Shown here: positions 54,991 to 64,000 of the stretch, one piece after another
Layout: every line of letters begins with the position of its first letter
Position numbering within the stretch: the stretch's first letter is position 1
Assembly (NCBI RefSeq): GCF_019457885.1
Contig: NZ_JAHZST010000009.1
Location: 124,001 to 188,000 of the forward strand
Source of the DNA: Shewanella nanhaiensis
GTDB lineage: Bacteria > Pseudomonadota > Gammaproteobacteria > Enterobacterales > Shewanellaceae
Length of the DNA stretch: 64,000 bases
Direction: 5' to 3'
The notes under the pieces: model-generated
Told to the model about the DNA's origin: nothing
Database searches by the model: none
What the model saw: the letters and a program-made list of their open reading frames with translations, nothing else
Made by a program: the position numbers and the translations under genes

Positions 54991-55015
54991 AAAAAACGAC
55001 GCACAAGGCGTCGTT
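54991..55015 (-). terminator. Terminator after the DUF3334 gene
   Basis: Stem AACGACGC/GCGTCGTT with a 5-base loop (54995-55015). On the minus strand the stem is followed by an uninterrupted T run. It sits about 40 bases past the DUF3334 stop. Confidence 0.88.
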
Positions 55016-55052
55016 AATCAAGCATTAAGCGTTAATCATATTACCAACTAAA

Positions 55053-55757
55053 TTAAATCCCAAGCTCATTGAGGAGATCGTCGGCTTCATCCGTCGCACT
55101 CTCCTTACTCGCCGCTTTAGCCCAAGGAGATACAGGCTCTTTCTCCTCTTTATTACTATGCTCAGCAAGTAGATCATCAGGGTCGAACTCTCCCTCTTCA
55201 TCAAACTCATCAAGTTGAATAAATTCAGTTTTATCCATTGCAAATTCAAGGTAGAAGATATGATTATTCTGCGTTCGAAATGACACTCTACGCGCGACGG
55301 CATCATCAAGGTTAGTATCGACAGAGATGGTCAATTGCTTGTTAATGGTTAACATTTTTGGTTGGCTTTGATTAATTGAGGTCTGCAGCTGCTTACTGAC
55401 CTTACTGATAAAGTCCCCCAAAATTTGGTTCATCAGCTCACCCATCACATCACCAACCTCATCTGAGGTATGAGAGATCGCAAATTCAGTTTCAGGCATG
55501 CCCATATGGGTCATGTAACCGCGGTACACCTCAAGTGCAGCATCTGCTGAAAAGTTGATCACAACTAAACCAGAGAAACCACCATCAAAGATTGAAAAAC
55601 AGCCCAAATCCGGCTTCAAGCAGGTGCGAGTAATACTCTGCACCATGGCTGCATGGGAAACCTGACTGTCGGTGGTTTGGGATAAGACATTGGCCACTGA
55701 TCCGCACAATTTCAATAAAATATCGTCTGACTTAACTATTTTAGATGTTTTATTCAT
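55053..55757 (-). CDS. DUF3334 protein, CheX/CheC-like
   Basis: A 234-residue protein from the ATG at 55757; the longest frame starts at 55838, but its first 27 residues look non-native. It resembles DUF3334 of Shewanella and Vibrio as I recall that family. The central part (FDGGFSGLVVINFSADAALE, SDEVGDVMGELMNQILGDF) looks like the CheC/CheX phosphatase fold, including an acidic DEVGxxxxELxN-type stretch. The C-terminal 40 residues are acidic and end DDLLNELGI. It is divergent from a chemoreceptor gene, which suggests a chemotaxis link. Confidence 0.75.
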   Translation of the reverse strand: MNKTSKIVKSDDILLKLCGSVANVLSQTTDSQVSHAAMVQSITRTCLKPDLGCFSIFDGGFSGLVVINFSADAALEVYRGYMTHMGMPETEFAISHTSDEVGDVMGELMNQILGDFISKVSKQLQTSINQSQPKMLTINKQLTISVDTNLDDAVARRVSFRTQNNHIFYLEFAMDKTEFIQLDEFDEEGEFDPDDLLAEHSNKEEKEPVSPWAKAASKESATDEADDLLNELGI

Positions 55758-56102
55758 GGTCAAAACCGAAAAGAGATAATAGTTAATTCTGCGCGTAATA
55801 GTGAAATAAATCAAAGCGAAAGCAGTATTTTCAACCATTATTATAACAAAAAAACATAAAGATCACGTAAGGTGTTGAAAATACATTAAATTAACAACCA
55901 AAATAATCACAAGCTAACACCTCAAGTTGAATACCTAGCAACATAGAACAAAACTTTAGTAAATATTGCGATTAATTCTACATAGAGTGAGGTAGATCTA
56001 GCTTTTACTCATAGACTTGCTAAAACAGCGTAAAATCATTCAATTAGCTTCCTTGTCAGCGTATATTTAGACTCATTTTCACCCTTATCTTCTGGGAGAC
56101 CT
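55758..56102. other. Divergent intergenic region, no gene seen
   Basis: About 345 AT-rich bases between the DUF3334 and chemoreceptor starts. A GGGAG ribosome binding site precedes the chemoreceptor ATG. I could not pick out a convincing promoter, RNA or repeat. Confidence 0.4.
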
Positions 56103-57740
56103 ATGATAGCTTTATTACGTCGCTTCACCATACTTCAACGATTGATCTTAATGCTTGTTCTTGCTGCAATCGGTACGCTCTGTTTCGCCAGCTTTTCCAT
56201 CAATGAGCAACGTAATAATTTGATAAAGCAAAAATGGGTTCAAAATGACGCCCAGCTAGTCACAGTTATGAGTATTATTGACGCTCACCGAAAGCAGGTA
56301 TCACAGGGAAAGATAACACTTAAAGATGCAAAGGCTGAAGCTGCTCAACTCGTTAATGAAATTGGCTTCGGTGAAGATGGTTACTTTATCCTTATCGATG
56401 AAAACAGCAGTATCATCTCCCATGGCATCTCCCCTAACCTCATTGGCCAACAGGCTAATAAAATCCATTCTCAAAACAGCCAGATCTCCCTTGCAGACAT
56501 GGTTGGCGAAGCGAAAACAGCGACGGTATCAAAACAGAGGTTTTCCATTGTTAACCCTCAGACCAGAGCAATTGAGGAAAAATTAGTAGAAGCAAGATAC
56601 TATCCAGCATGGGACTGGACCTTAGTGACTGGCTCCTACATGAGCGATATTGATGAAGCAACCTATGAGGTTGTACTTAATTACCTCGTTATCATGGTAC
56701 TGATATCGGCGCCCATCTTTGCTTTCTTCCTCATACTTAACCACTCCATCAGCGTTCCACTGAAAGAAGCAATTGCAGCTATGGAAGATATTGCCAAAGG
56801 TGAAGGTGATCTCACTAAACGCTTACCCACAATAGGCAAAGATGAAGTGGTCGATCTGGCCATCGCTTTTAACCTCTTTGTGGAAAAAATTAACCTTATG
56901 GTCGGCCACCTCAAACCATTAGGTAACAGTTTAAATCAAGACGCCAACCGACTCCTCACCGCTGTTGAGGAATCAAATGCCTGCGTAGATCACTTGCATC
57001 AAGAGACAAGCAGCGTAGCAACAGCCATCAATGAGATGCTGTCTACAACTCATGAGATGGCAAACAATACTCAGCAAGCAGCCGATGCAGCCAATGGAGT
57101 GCAAACCCAGGCTCAACAGAGTAAATCGATGATGGATCAAACGTTAATCCATACAGAAAAATTAGTCGATGAACTCAAAAATTCTGAAACTATCACCCAC
57201 AATCTTGGACAATCATCTGATCAGATTGGCAGTATTTTAGATGTCATACGCGGTATTGCAGAGCAAACTAACCTGCTCGCACTTAATGCTGCAATTGAAG
57301 CGGCAAGAGCTGGCACCCATGGACGCGGTTTTGCCGTGGTTGCCGATGAGGTCCGTGCATTAGCCACTCGAACACAGGAGTCGACTAATGAGATCCAAAA
57401 AATCATCTCAGATATCCAATCGGGTGTCGCCTCGGTAATGACCAGTAACTCAGATACACAGAGCAGATCTATACAACTTCAAAACCAAACAAAAGAGGTG
57501 GGTAACTCACTCGATGACATTTTAGATTTAATTGCCCATATCAGTGATATGAACACCCAACTTGCCAGTGCCACTGAGGAGCAATCATTGGTCACAGAGG
57601 AGATAAATCGAAATGTTTGTAGTATTACAGAGCTAACAGAGGTCAGCGTTAAGGCCAATGAGAGCAATAAGTCTGCGGCTATCTCTTTACAAGATCTAAG
57701 TGAGGACACAGCCAAGACTTTAGCTCAATTTAAAGTTTAG
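56103..57740 (+). CDS. Methyl-accepting chemotaxis protein with single Cache sensor
   Basis: A 545-residue transmembrane chemoreceptor. It has a helix near 10-30, then a periplasmic Cache-type domain ([30 protein letters not shown]), a second helix near 190-215, HAMP, and a long signalling coiled coil. The hairpin tip reads [20 protein letters not shown] with [10 protein letters not shown], the universal CheA/CheW contact. No methylation-site count was attempted. The Cache fold suggests small organic acids as ligands; the true ligand is unknown. Confidence 0.93.
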   Translation: MIALLRRFTILQRLILMLVLAAIGTLCFASFSINEQRNNLIKQKWVQNDAQLVTVMSIIDAHRKQVSQGKITLKDAKAEAAQLVNEIGFGEDGYFILIDENSSIISHGISPNLIGQQANKIHSQNSQISLADMVGEAKTATVSKQRFSIVNPQTRAIEEKLVEARYYPAWDWTLVTGSYMSDIDEATYEVVLNYLVIMVLISAPIFAFFLILNHSISVPLKEAIAAMEDIAKGEGDLTKRLPTIGKDEVVDLAIAFNLFVEKINLMVGHLKPLGNSLNQDANRLLTAVEESNACVDHLHQETSSVATAINEMLSTTHEMANNTQQAADAANGVQTQAQQSKSMMDQTLIHTEKLVDELKNSETITHNLGQSSDQIGSILDVIRGIAEQTNLLALNAAIEAARAGTHGRGFAVVADEVRALATRTQESTNEIQKIISDIQSGVASVMTSNSDTQSRSIQLQNQTKEVGNSLDDILDLIAHISDMNTQLASATEEQSLVTEEINRNVCSITELTEVSVKANESNKSAAISLQDLSEDTAKTLAQFKV

Positions 57741-57787
57741 CCATTATGGAGAAAACTCATTCATTACACTGAGTTTTGGTATAAACT

Positions 57788-57812
57788 AAGGGGGCTAATT
57801 GCTCCCTTTTTA
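57788..57812 (+). terminator. Terminator after the chemoreceptor gene
   Basis: Stem AAGGGGGC/GCTCCCTT (one G-U pair) with loop TAATT, followed by a short T run. It begins 48 bases past the stop codon. Confidence 0.75.
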
Positions 57813-57876
57813 GTGATAGGATTTATGTTAATATGCTGGAATATGAATTTAAAACTACATTAGGTAAATTATAACC

Positions 57877-58263
57877 ATGTCAAGAATGACTCTTGCCGTT
57901 CATTCTCAACTTTATAGCATCCACAGCTTTAGCCCTGATGCTAAGATCCCCCCTGCCGTATTTACTCAAGAGATGTTTTTTGTTGGTAAGACCAAAGATG
58001 AACTCTCTGTTGTGGTCCCAGCAGAGCTCAAGCTTGAAAGTCTCGAAGAGGAGAGCAACTGGCGCTGCTTAGAAGTTGTCGGTCCCCTTGGATTCTCAAT
58101 GACTGGTATCCTATCGAGTGTGTCAGGCGCATTAGCTGGAGCAGGTATCAGCATCTTTGCGATCTCAACCTTCGACACTGATTATATTCTCGTGAAAAAA
58201 GACAAGCTTAATGAAGCTGTCAGTGCACTGAAAAAGAAGCAATTTCAGATCACCGAATATTGA
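57877..58263 (+). CDS. ACT-domain protein upstream of the PTS genes
   Basis: A 128-residue protein consisting essentially of an ACT-type regulatory domain. The diagnostic glycine-rich turn is GILSSVSGALAGAGISIFAIS near 78-98, with DYILVKKDKL after it. ACT domains bind amino acids and control enzymes, but there is no catalytic domain here. It lies 30 bases ahead of ptsH on the same strand, so it is probably co-transcribed. Its ligand and partner are unknown. Confidence 0.8.
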   Translation: MSRMTLAVHSQLYSIHSFSPDAKIPPAVFTQEMFFVGKTKDELSVVVPAELKLESLEEESNWRCLEVVGPLGFSMTGILSSVSGALAGAGISIFAISTFDTDYILVKKDKLNEAVSALKKKQFQITEY

Positions 58264-58293
58264 TTGCGCCATACTCCCAATTGAGTTTATTTT

Positions 58294-58551
58294 ATGTATG
58301 AAAAATCTGTCACTATCACAGCGAAACATGGCATTCACACTCGCCCTGCTGCGCTGCTGGTAAAAGAAGCAAAGACCTATGATTGTGATGTCTTAGTTGA
58401 ATGTAACGGTAAACAAGCCAGCGCCAAAAGTCTGTTTAAATTACAAACCTTAGGCCTGTACCATGGTATAACCGTGAAAGTGTTTGCTGAAGGTCCACAA
58501 GCTGAGCAAGCCGTGGAAAAAGTATCAGAGCTCTTAATCACGTTAAGCTAA
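58294..58551 (+). CDS. ptsH: Phosphocarrier protein HPr
   Basis: An 85-residue HPr. The active-site His15 lies in KHGIHTRPAALL, and the second conserved patch, SAKSLFKLQTL, has Ser46. HPr passes phosphate from Enzyme I to EIIA proteins. It is followed by ptsI after 53 bases. Length and residues are normal, so it should be functional. Confidence 0.96.
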   Translation: MYEKSVTITAKHGIHTRPAALLVKEAKTYDCDVLVECNGKQASAKSLFKLQTLGLYHGITVKVFAEGPQAEQAVEKVSELLITLS

Positions 58552-58604
58552 TACCATCTAATTTTTATTACATTGTTTAAGTATTCAACCGATAGGAAGC
58601 AAGT

Positions 58605-60305
58605 ATGTCTACTCCGGGGATAGTGGTTTCATCAGGAATAGCCTTTGGCCATGCCAGAATACTTAAGCAGCATGATAATGATCTAGACTATCGTCTGCTT
58701 CCGATTGATGAGATACCTTCCGAACAAGCCAAACTTAAAGATGCCATACACCAGCTAGTACAACATCTTAATGTTGGCTTAGGTAAGCTTGAGCCAGATA
58801 GTGAACATTACCTCTTAATCGAAGCCGATATCATGTTCCTTGAAGATGAGGAGCTCATCAAGCAACTTCTTAACACCATTGAAGCGCAACAGTTTGCAGC
58901 CTGTGTCGCTGTTGAGCGTGTGTTTGCTCAGCAAGTTAACTTACTAAAAGCGATGGAGGATCCGTACCTAGCGAATCGCGCCCAAGATGTTCACTGCCTG
59001 AGTAACCGGTTAATCAGTGCGATTCATGGCTCTATCAGTCATGATCTTGAAAACTTAACTAAACCCACTATTTTATTAGCCAATGACCTGACTCCAGCTG
59101 AATTTGCGCTCCTTCCCCTAGAAAACATTGTCGGTATCGTGCTCAAAACAGGTGGACTCACCAGTCATACGGCTATTCTAGCGCGAAGCGCAGGGATCCC
59201 AGCTCTCCTTAGTTGTGAGTTTGACAATGTCATACAGAACAATCAAGCACTGGCTCTCGATGCCCTATCTGGCCAGTTACATATAAGTCCCATAGAGTCC
59301 GAGCTTAAAGCGTTAAAGAAACTAAAAGCCGATGATCTAGCCCATAAGCAGAAACTGCAAAAATTTAAAAAGCTGCCAGCCCAGACCCTAGATAATCAAC
59401 AGATCCAACTGATGGCGAACGTGGGTAGTTTGAGTGATTTCACTCATCTAAGTGAAGTTGGCGCCGATGGTGTCGGGCTATTTCGTACCGAGTTTATGTT
59501 AATGAATGTCAGCACTATGCCAACTGAAGATGTGCAGTATGGCCTCTATTGCGATGCAGTTCAGTTACTTAATGGTAAAACCCTGACCATAAGAACCTTA
59601 GATATCGGCGCCGATAAAGAACTTCCCTGCTTATCTTTACCCAGTGAGGATAACCCAGCCTTAGGCGTACGCGGCACTCGTTACTTTCTGCAGCACCCAC
59701 ACCTGCTAAAAACACAGTTGAAGGCGGTACTACGTGCAGCAAACCATGGCAGCATCAGGTTAATGTTTCCCATGATCAATCAGGTTGAAGAGTTAGATCA
59801 ACTCTTTAACCTCATAAGCGAGTGTCAACAAGAGCTAGACAATGAAGAGCGCGGTTTTGGTGAGCTTAGCTACGGCATCGTGGTTGAGACCCCAGCAGCG
59901 GTGATGAACCTTGCCTCTATGCTCCCAAGATTACAGTTTGTCAGTATCGGCACGAATGATCTCACTCAATATGCAATGGCGGCCGACAGAACAAATCCAC
60001 GCTTAACTAAGCTTTTTCCCTCTCTGTCACCTGCGATTTTAACATTAATCAAAATGACCTTAGATGAATCTAAAAAACACAATATCCCAGTATCTGTATG
60101 TGGAGAGTTAGCCAGTAACCCTAATGTTGCCCCCATATTAATCGGGATGGGAATTGCTGAACTAAGCGTCAACGTTAACTCACTACTTGAGCTTAAAGCA
60201 GCACTTTCTAAACACGATCTATCGACTTATCAAAGATGGGGGGTAGAAGCACTCAAATTACAACGTATAGAAGCGTTAAATCATTACGTATCACACTGTT
60301 CCTAA
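58605..60305 (+). CDS. ptsI: PTS Enzyme I (PEP-protein phosphotransferase)
   Basis: A 566-residue Enzyme I that takes phosphate from PEP to HPr. The swivelling-domain active-site His lies in GGLTSHTAILARS near residue 190. The PEP-binding barrel has GVGLFRTEFMLM, and the catalytic Cys is in VSVCGELAS near 503. There is no N-terminal GAF domain, so it is the sugar-type rather than the nitrogen (PtsP) Enzyme I. The start has AGGAAGCAAGT just ahead of it. Confidence 0.96.
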   Translation: MSTPGIVVSSGIAFGHARILKQHDNDLDYRLLPIDEIPSEQAKLKDAIHQLVQHLNVGLGKLEPDSEHYLLIEADIMFLEDEELIKQLLNTIEAQQFAACVAVERVFAQQVNLLKAMEDPYLANRAQDVHCLSNRLISAIHGSISHDLENLTKPTILLANDLTPAEFALLPLENIVGIVLKTGGLTSHTAILARSAGIPALLSCEFDNVIQNNQALALDALSGQLHISPIESELKALKKLKADDLAHKQKLQKFKKLPAQTLDNQQIQLMANVGSLSDFTHLSEVGADGVGLFRTEFMLMNVSTMPTEDVQYGLYCDAVQLLNGKTLTIRTLDIGADKELPCLSLPSEDNPALGVRGTRYFLQHPHLLKTQLKAVLRAANHGSIRLMFPMINQVEELDQLFNLISECQQELDNEERGFGELSYGIVVETPAAVMNLASMLPRLQFVSIGTNDLTQYAMAADRTNPRLTKLFPSLSPAILTLIKMTLDESKKHNIPVSVCGELASNPNVAPILIGMGIAELSVNVNSLLELKAALSKHDLSTYQRWGVEALKLQRIEALNHYVSHCS

Positions 60306-60379
60306 GTCAAATAATTCAGTATGCTACGCAAGAGTGACATCATAAAAATGAAAAATATATGTTTACTAGGGGATGATAA

Positions 60380-60889
60380 ATGGGATTTTTAAGCCGAATA
60401 AGACGTTTAATGTCAGGACAAACCAATCCCGTTGGTGGCATTGAAATTTATGCCCCAGTGTCAGGTGAGATCTTAGCGATTGAAAAGGTACCTGATGTCG
60501 TATTTGCCGAAAAAATAGTCGGAGACGGCATCGCGATTAATCCGAAAGGTAGTCAGATTTTCGCTCCAATAGATGGCACTATCGGAAAAATATTTGAAAC
60601 TAACCATGCATTTAGTATCGAATCTCACCAAGGGTTAGAGCTCTTTGTTCACTTTGGTGTCGGCACAGTAGAGCTTAGAGGCAATGGTTTTAATCGACTT
60701 GCCGAAGAGGGTCAAGTGGTCAAAAAAGGTGATCCTATTCTCGAGTTTGATCTCAGCTACCTTAAAGAGCATGCAGAGAGCCTGCTGACTCCTGTAGTAC
60801 TGGCCAACATGGAGGATGTGAGATCGCTAAATAAGTCTCACGGTCATGTTGAGGCGGGCAAAGATGTGATTTTTACCGTCGATCTTTAA
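60380..60889 (+). CDS. crr: PTS IIA-Glc regulatory protein
   Basis: A 169-residue IIA-Glc. Phosphorylatable His91 is in LELFVHFGVGTVEL, and the assisting His76 is in FETNHAFSI (the E. coli pair is 75/90 without the initiator Met). It accepts phosphate from HPr and in enteric bacteria controls adenylate cyclase and inducer exclusion. No EIIBC permease gene is present within the window, so a mostly regulatory role here is possible. Confidence 0.95.
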   Translation: MGFLSRIRRLMSGQTNPVGGIEIYAPVSGEILAIEKVPDVVFAEKIVGDGIAINPKGSQIFAPIDGTIGKIFETNHAFSIESHQGLELFVHFGVGTVELRGNGFNRLAEEGQVVKKGDPILEFDLSYLKEHAESLLTPVVLANMEDVRSLNKSHGHVEAGKDVIFTVDL

Positions 60890-61082
60890 CCCGCTCCAGC
60901 ATATTTTATAAACTGTCAGCCCTTACAGACTCTCTCCTGAATATTATTCATCCTTAATCGCCAACTTATCTTGAGAGAAACCAAGGGCAATGACACAATG
61001 CCCCATAAAAATCGACTAATTGGATAAATACCAATCAGAATAACAAGTCGCAGTCAATAACAACATCAACGGAGAAACCATC

Positions 61083-63240
<2,158 letters not shown>

Positions 63241-63269
63241 TTTAGATAAGATTGATGACAGTAGGCAAT

Positions 63270-64000
63270 ATGAAGTTTACCTCCTATAAAAACAGATTAA
63301 CGATCGACGACAAAACCTTAAGTTATATTGATATTGGTACAGGCCCTGTGCTACTTCTTGGCCACAGCTACCTTTGGGATGCCCAGATGTGGGCTCCTCA
63401 GATTGAAGCGTTAAGTCAACAATATCGCTGTATCGTTCCTGATCTTTGGGGACACGGCGATTCAGACTCTCTACCTGAGAACTGTCGCTCACTGCAACAT
63501 ATCGCCGACCATATGTTAAACCTGATGGATCAACTCGACATTCAAGAGTTCTCTATCCTTGGTTTATCCGTTGGGGGCATGTGGGGGGCGGAACTTGCAC
63601 TAAAAGCACCTGAGCGAGTAAAGTCACTCGCAATGCTCGGGTGTTTCGTCGGCTTTGAGCCAGAGGTAGCACGGGCCAAATATTACACTATGCTCGATGC
63701 CATTAAAGAAGCACAAGCGGTCCCCGAAGTGTTAGTCGAGCAGATCGCACCACTGTTTTTCGCTCGTAACGCGCAGGTTAATACCCCTGAGCTCTTTAAC
63801 GGTTTTAAAGAGTCCTTAAGACAGATAAAACCTGAGCAGATTGATACCATCTGCCGTTTAGGCAAAATCATCTTTGGCAGACGAGACACGCTAGAGGAGA
63901 TCGAATCTTTAAATGCCCCCTGCCTAATCATGACAGGTGTCGAGGATACCGTTCGCCCCGTACTTGAAGGATACTTGATGCATGATGCCATCAAGGGCAG
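63270..64000 (+). CDS. Alpha/beta hydrolase, 3' end beyond the window
   Basis: An alpha/beta-hydrolase-fold protein, cut by the window edge after about 244 codons. The nucleophile elbow is LGLSVGGMWG (Ser), the oxyanion region is LLGHSYLWDAQMW, and the Asp-type segment is PDLWGHGDSD. A second acid appears in VEDTVRP. I start at the ATG 63270; one at 63255 is also in frame. It belongs to the esterase/aromatic-hydrolase-like group, with unknown substrate. The final His would lie outside the window. Confidence 0.82.
   Translation, partial: MKFTSYKNRLTIDDKTLSYIDIGTGPVLLLGHSYLWDAQMWAPQIEALSQQYRCIVPDLWGHGDSDSLPENCRSLQHIADHMLNLMDQLDIQEFSILGLSVGGMWGAELALKAPERVKSLAMLGCFVGFEPEVARAKYYTMLDAIKEAQAVPEVLVEQIAPLFFARNAQVNTPELFNGFKESLRQIKPEQIDTICRLGKIIFGRRDTLEEIESLNAPCLIMTGVEDTVRPVLEGYLMHDAIKG

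Overview
The window looks like a chromosomal segment of a marine gammaproteobacterium, most likely Shewanella or a close relative. The grounds are protein families (DUF3334, the paired DUF4266/DUF3570 genes, the TonB-receptor / tryptophan-halogenase / GH13 maltodextrin locus, a regulatory-type PTS, a second EF-G) and a moderately AT-rich composition. Genus is inferred from recollection of these families; no search was run.

Layout. (1) 1-9789, minus strand: most of a Tad (tight adherence, Flp pilus) operon read from flp leftwards through tadV, an unusual AAA+ ATPase, rcpC, rcpA, a small lipoprotein, three TadG/TadE-like genes, tadZ and tadA, with the next gene (probably tadB) starting at the window edge. 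Two perfect palindromes lie in the flp leader. (2) 10331-12248: an L,D-transpeptidase translationally coupled to a stand-alone IS630-type HTH protein. (3) 12500-14904: a small pilin-like membrane protein followed by a membrane sulfatase/phosphotransferase-fold protein. (4) 14927-17144: a tightly overlapping TlpA-like thioredoxin / DUF4266 lipoprotein / DUF3570 cassette. (5) 17432-27731: signalling and housekeeping genes (diguanylate cyclase, YjbQ, a solitary short flagellin-like protein, SWIM-SNF2 helicase, cytochrome b561-like protein, GAF-PAS-GGDEF-EAL protein, RsmB/Nop2-type rRNA methyltransferase).

(6) 27893-39581 and 44718-48983: a two-part maltodextrin/starch regulon. Oligosaccharides would enter the periplasm through a TonB-dependent receptor, be cut by two exported GH13 amylases and a lipoprotein GH15 glucoamylase, and cross the inner membrane by two MFS carriers. 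A cytoplasmic GH13 alpha-glucosidase would finish the job. Three near-identical 14-bp palindromes, TGCATACGTATGCA and two copies of a one-mismatch variant, lie upstream of these genes and are the likely operators of the LacI-family repressor at 53897-54919. A DEAD-box helicase, a hypothetical exported protein, a RidA protein, a CoA-transferase and a small lipoprotein separate the two halves.

(7) 49090-54919: a RoxA/YcfD-like ribosomal oxygenase, a codon-biased elongation factor G, a DEDDh exonuclease and the LacI regulator. (8) 55053-57740: a DUF3334 protein divergent from a Cache-domain chemoreceptor. (9) 57877-60889: ACT-domain protein, HPr, Enzyme I and IIA-Glc, with no EIIBC permease nearby. 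(10) 61083-64000: a Spx/ArsC-like protein, DapE, an M15 D,D-carboxypeptidase and an alpha/beta hydrolase cut by the window edge.

The items I would look at first are the TlpA/DUF4266/DUF3570 cassette, the AAA+ ATPase inside the Tad operon, the transpeptidase/IS630-HTH pair, the pilin-like/phosphotransferase pair, and the long hairpin between the TonB receptor and the halogenase gene.
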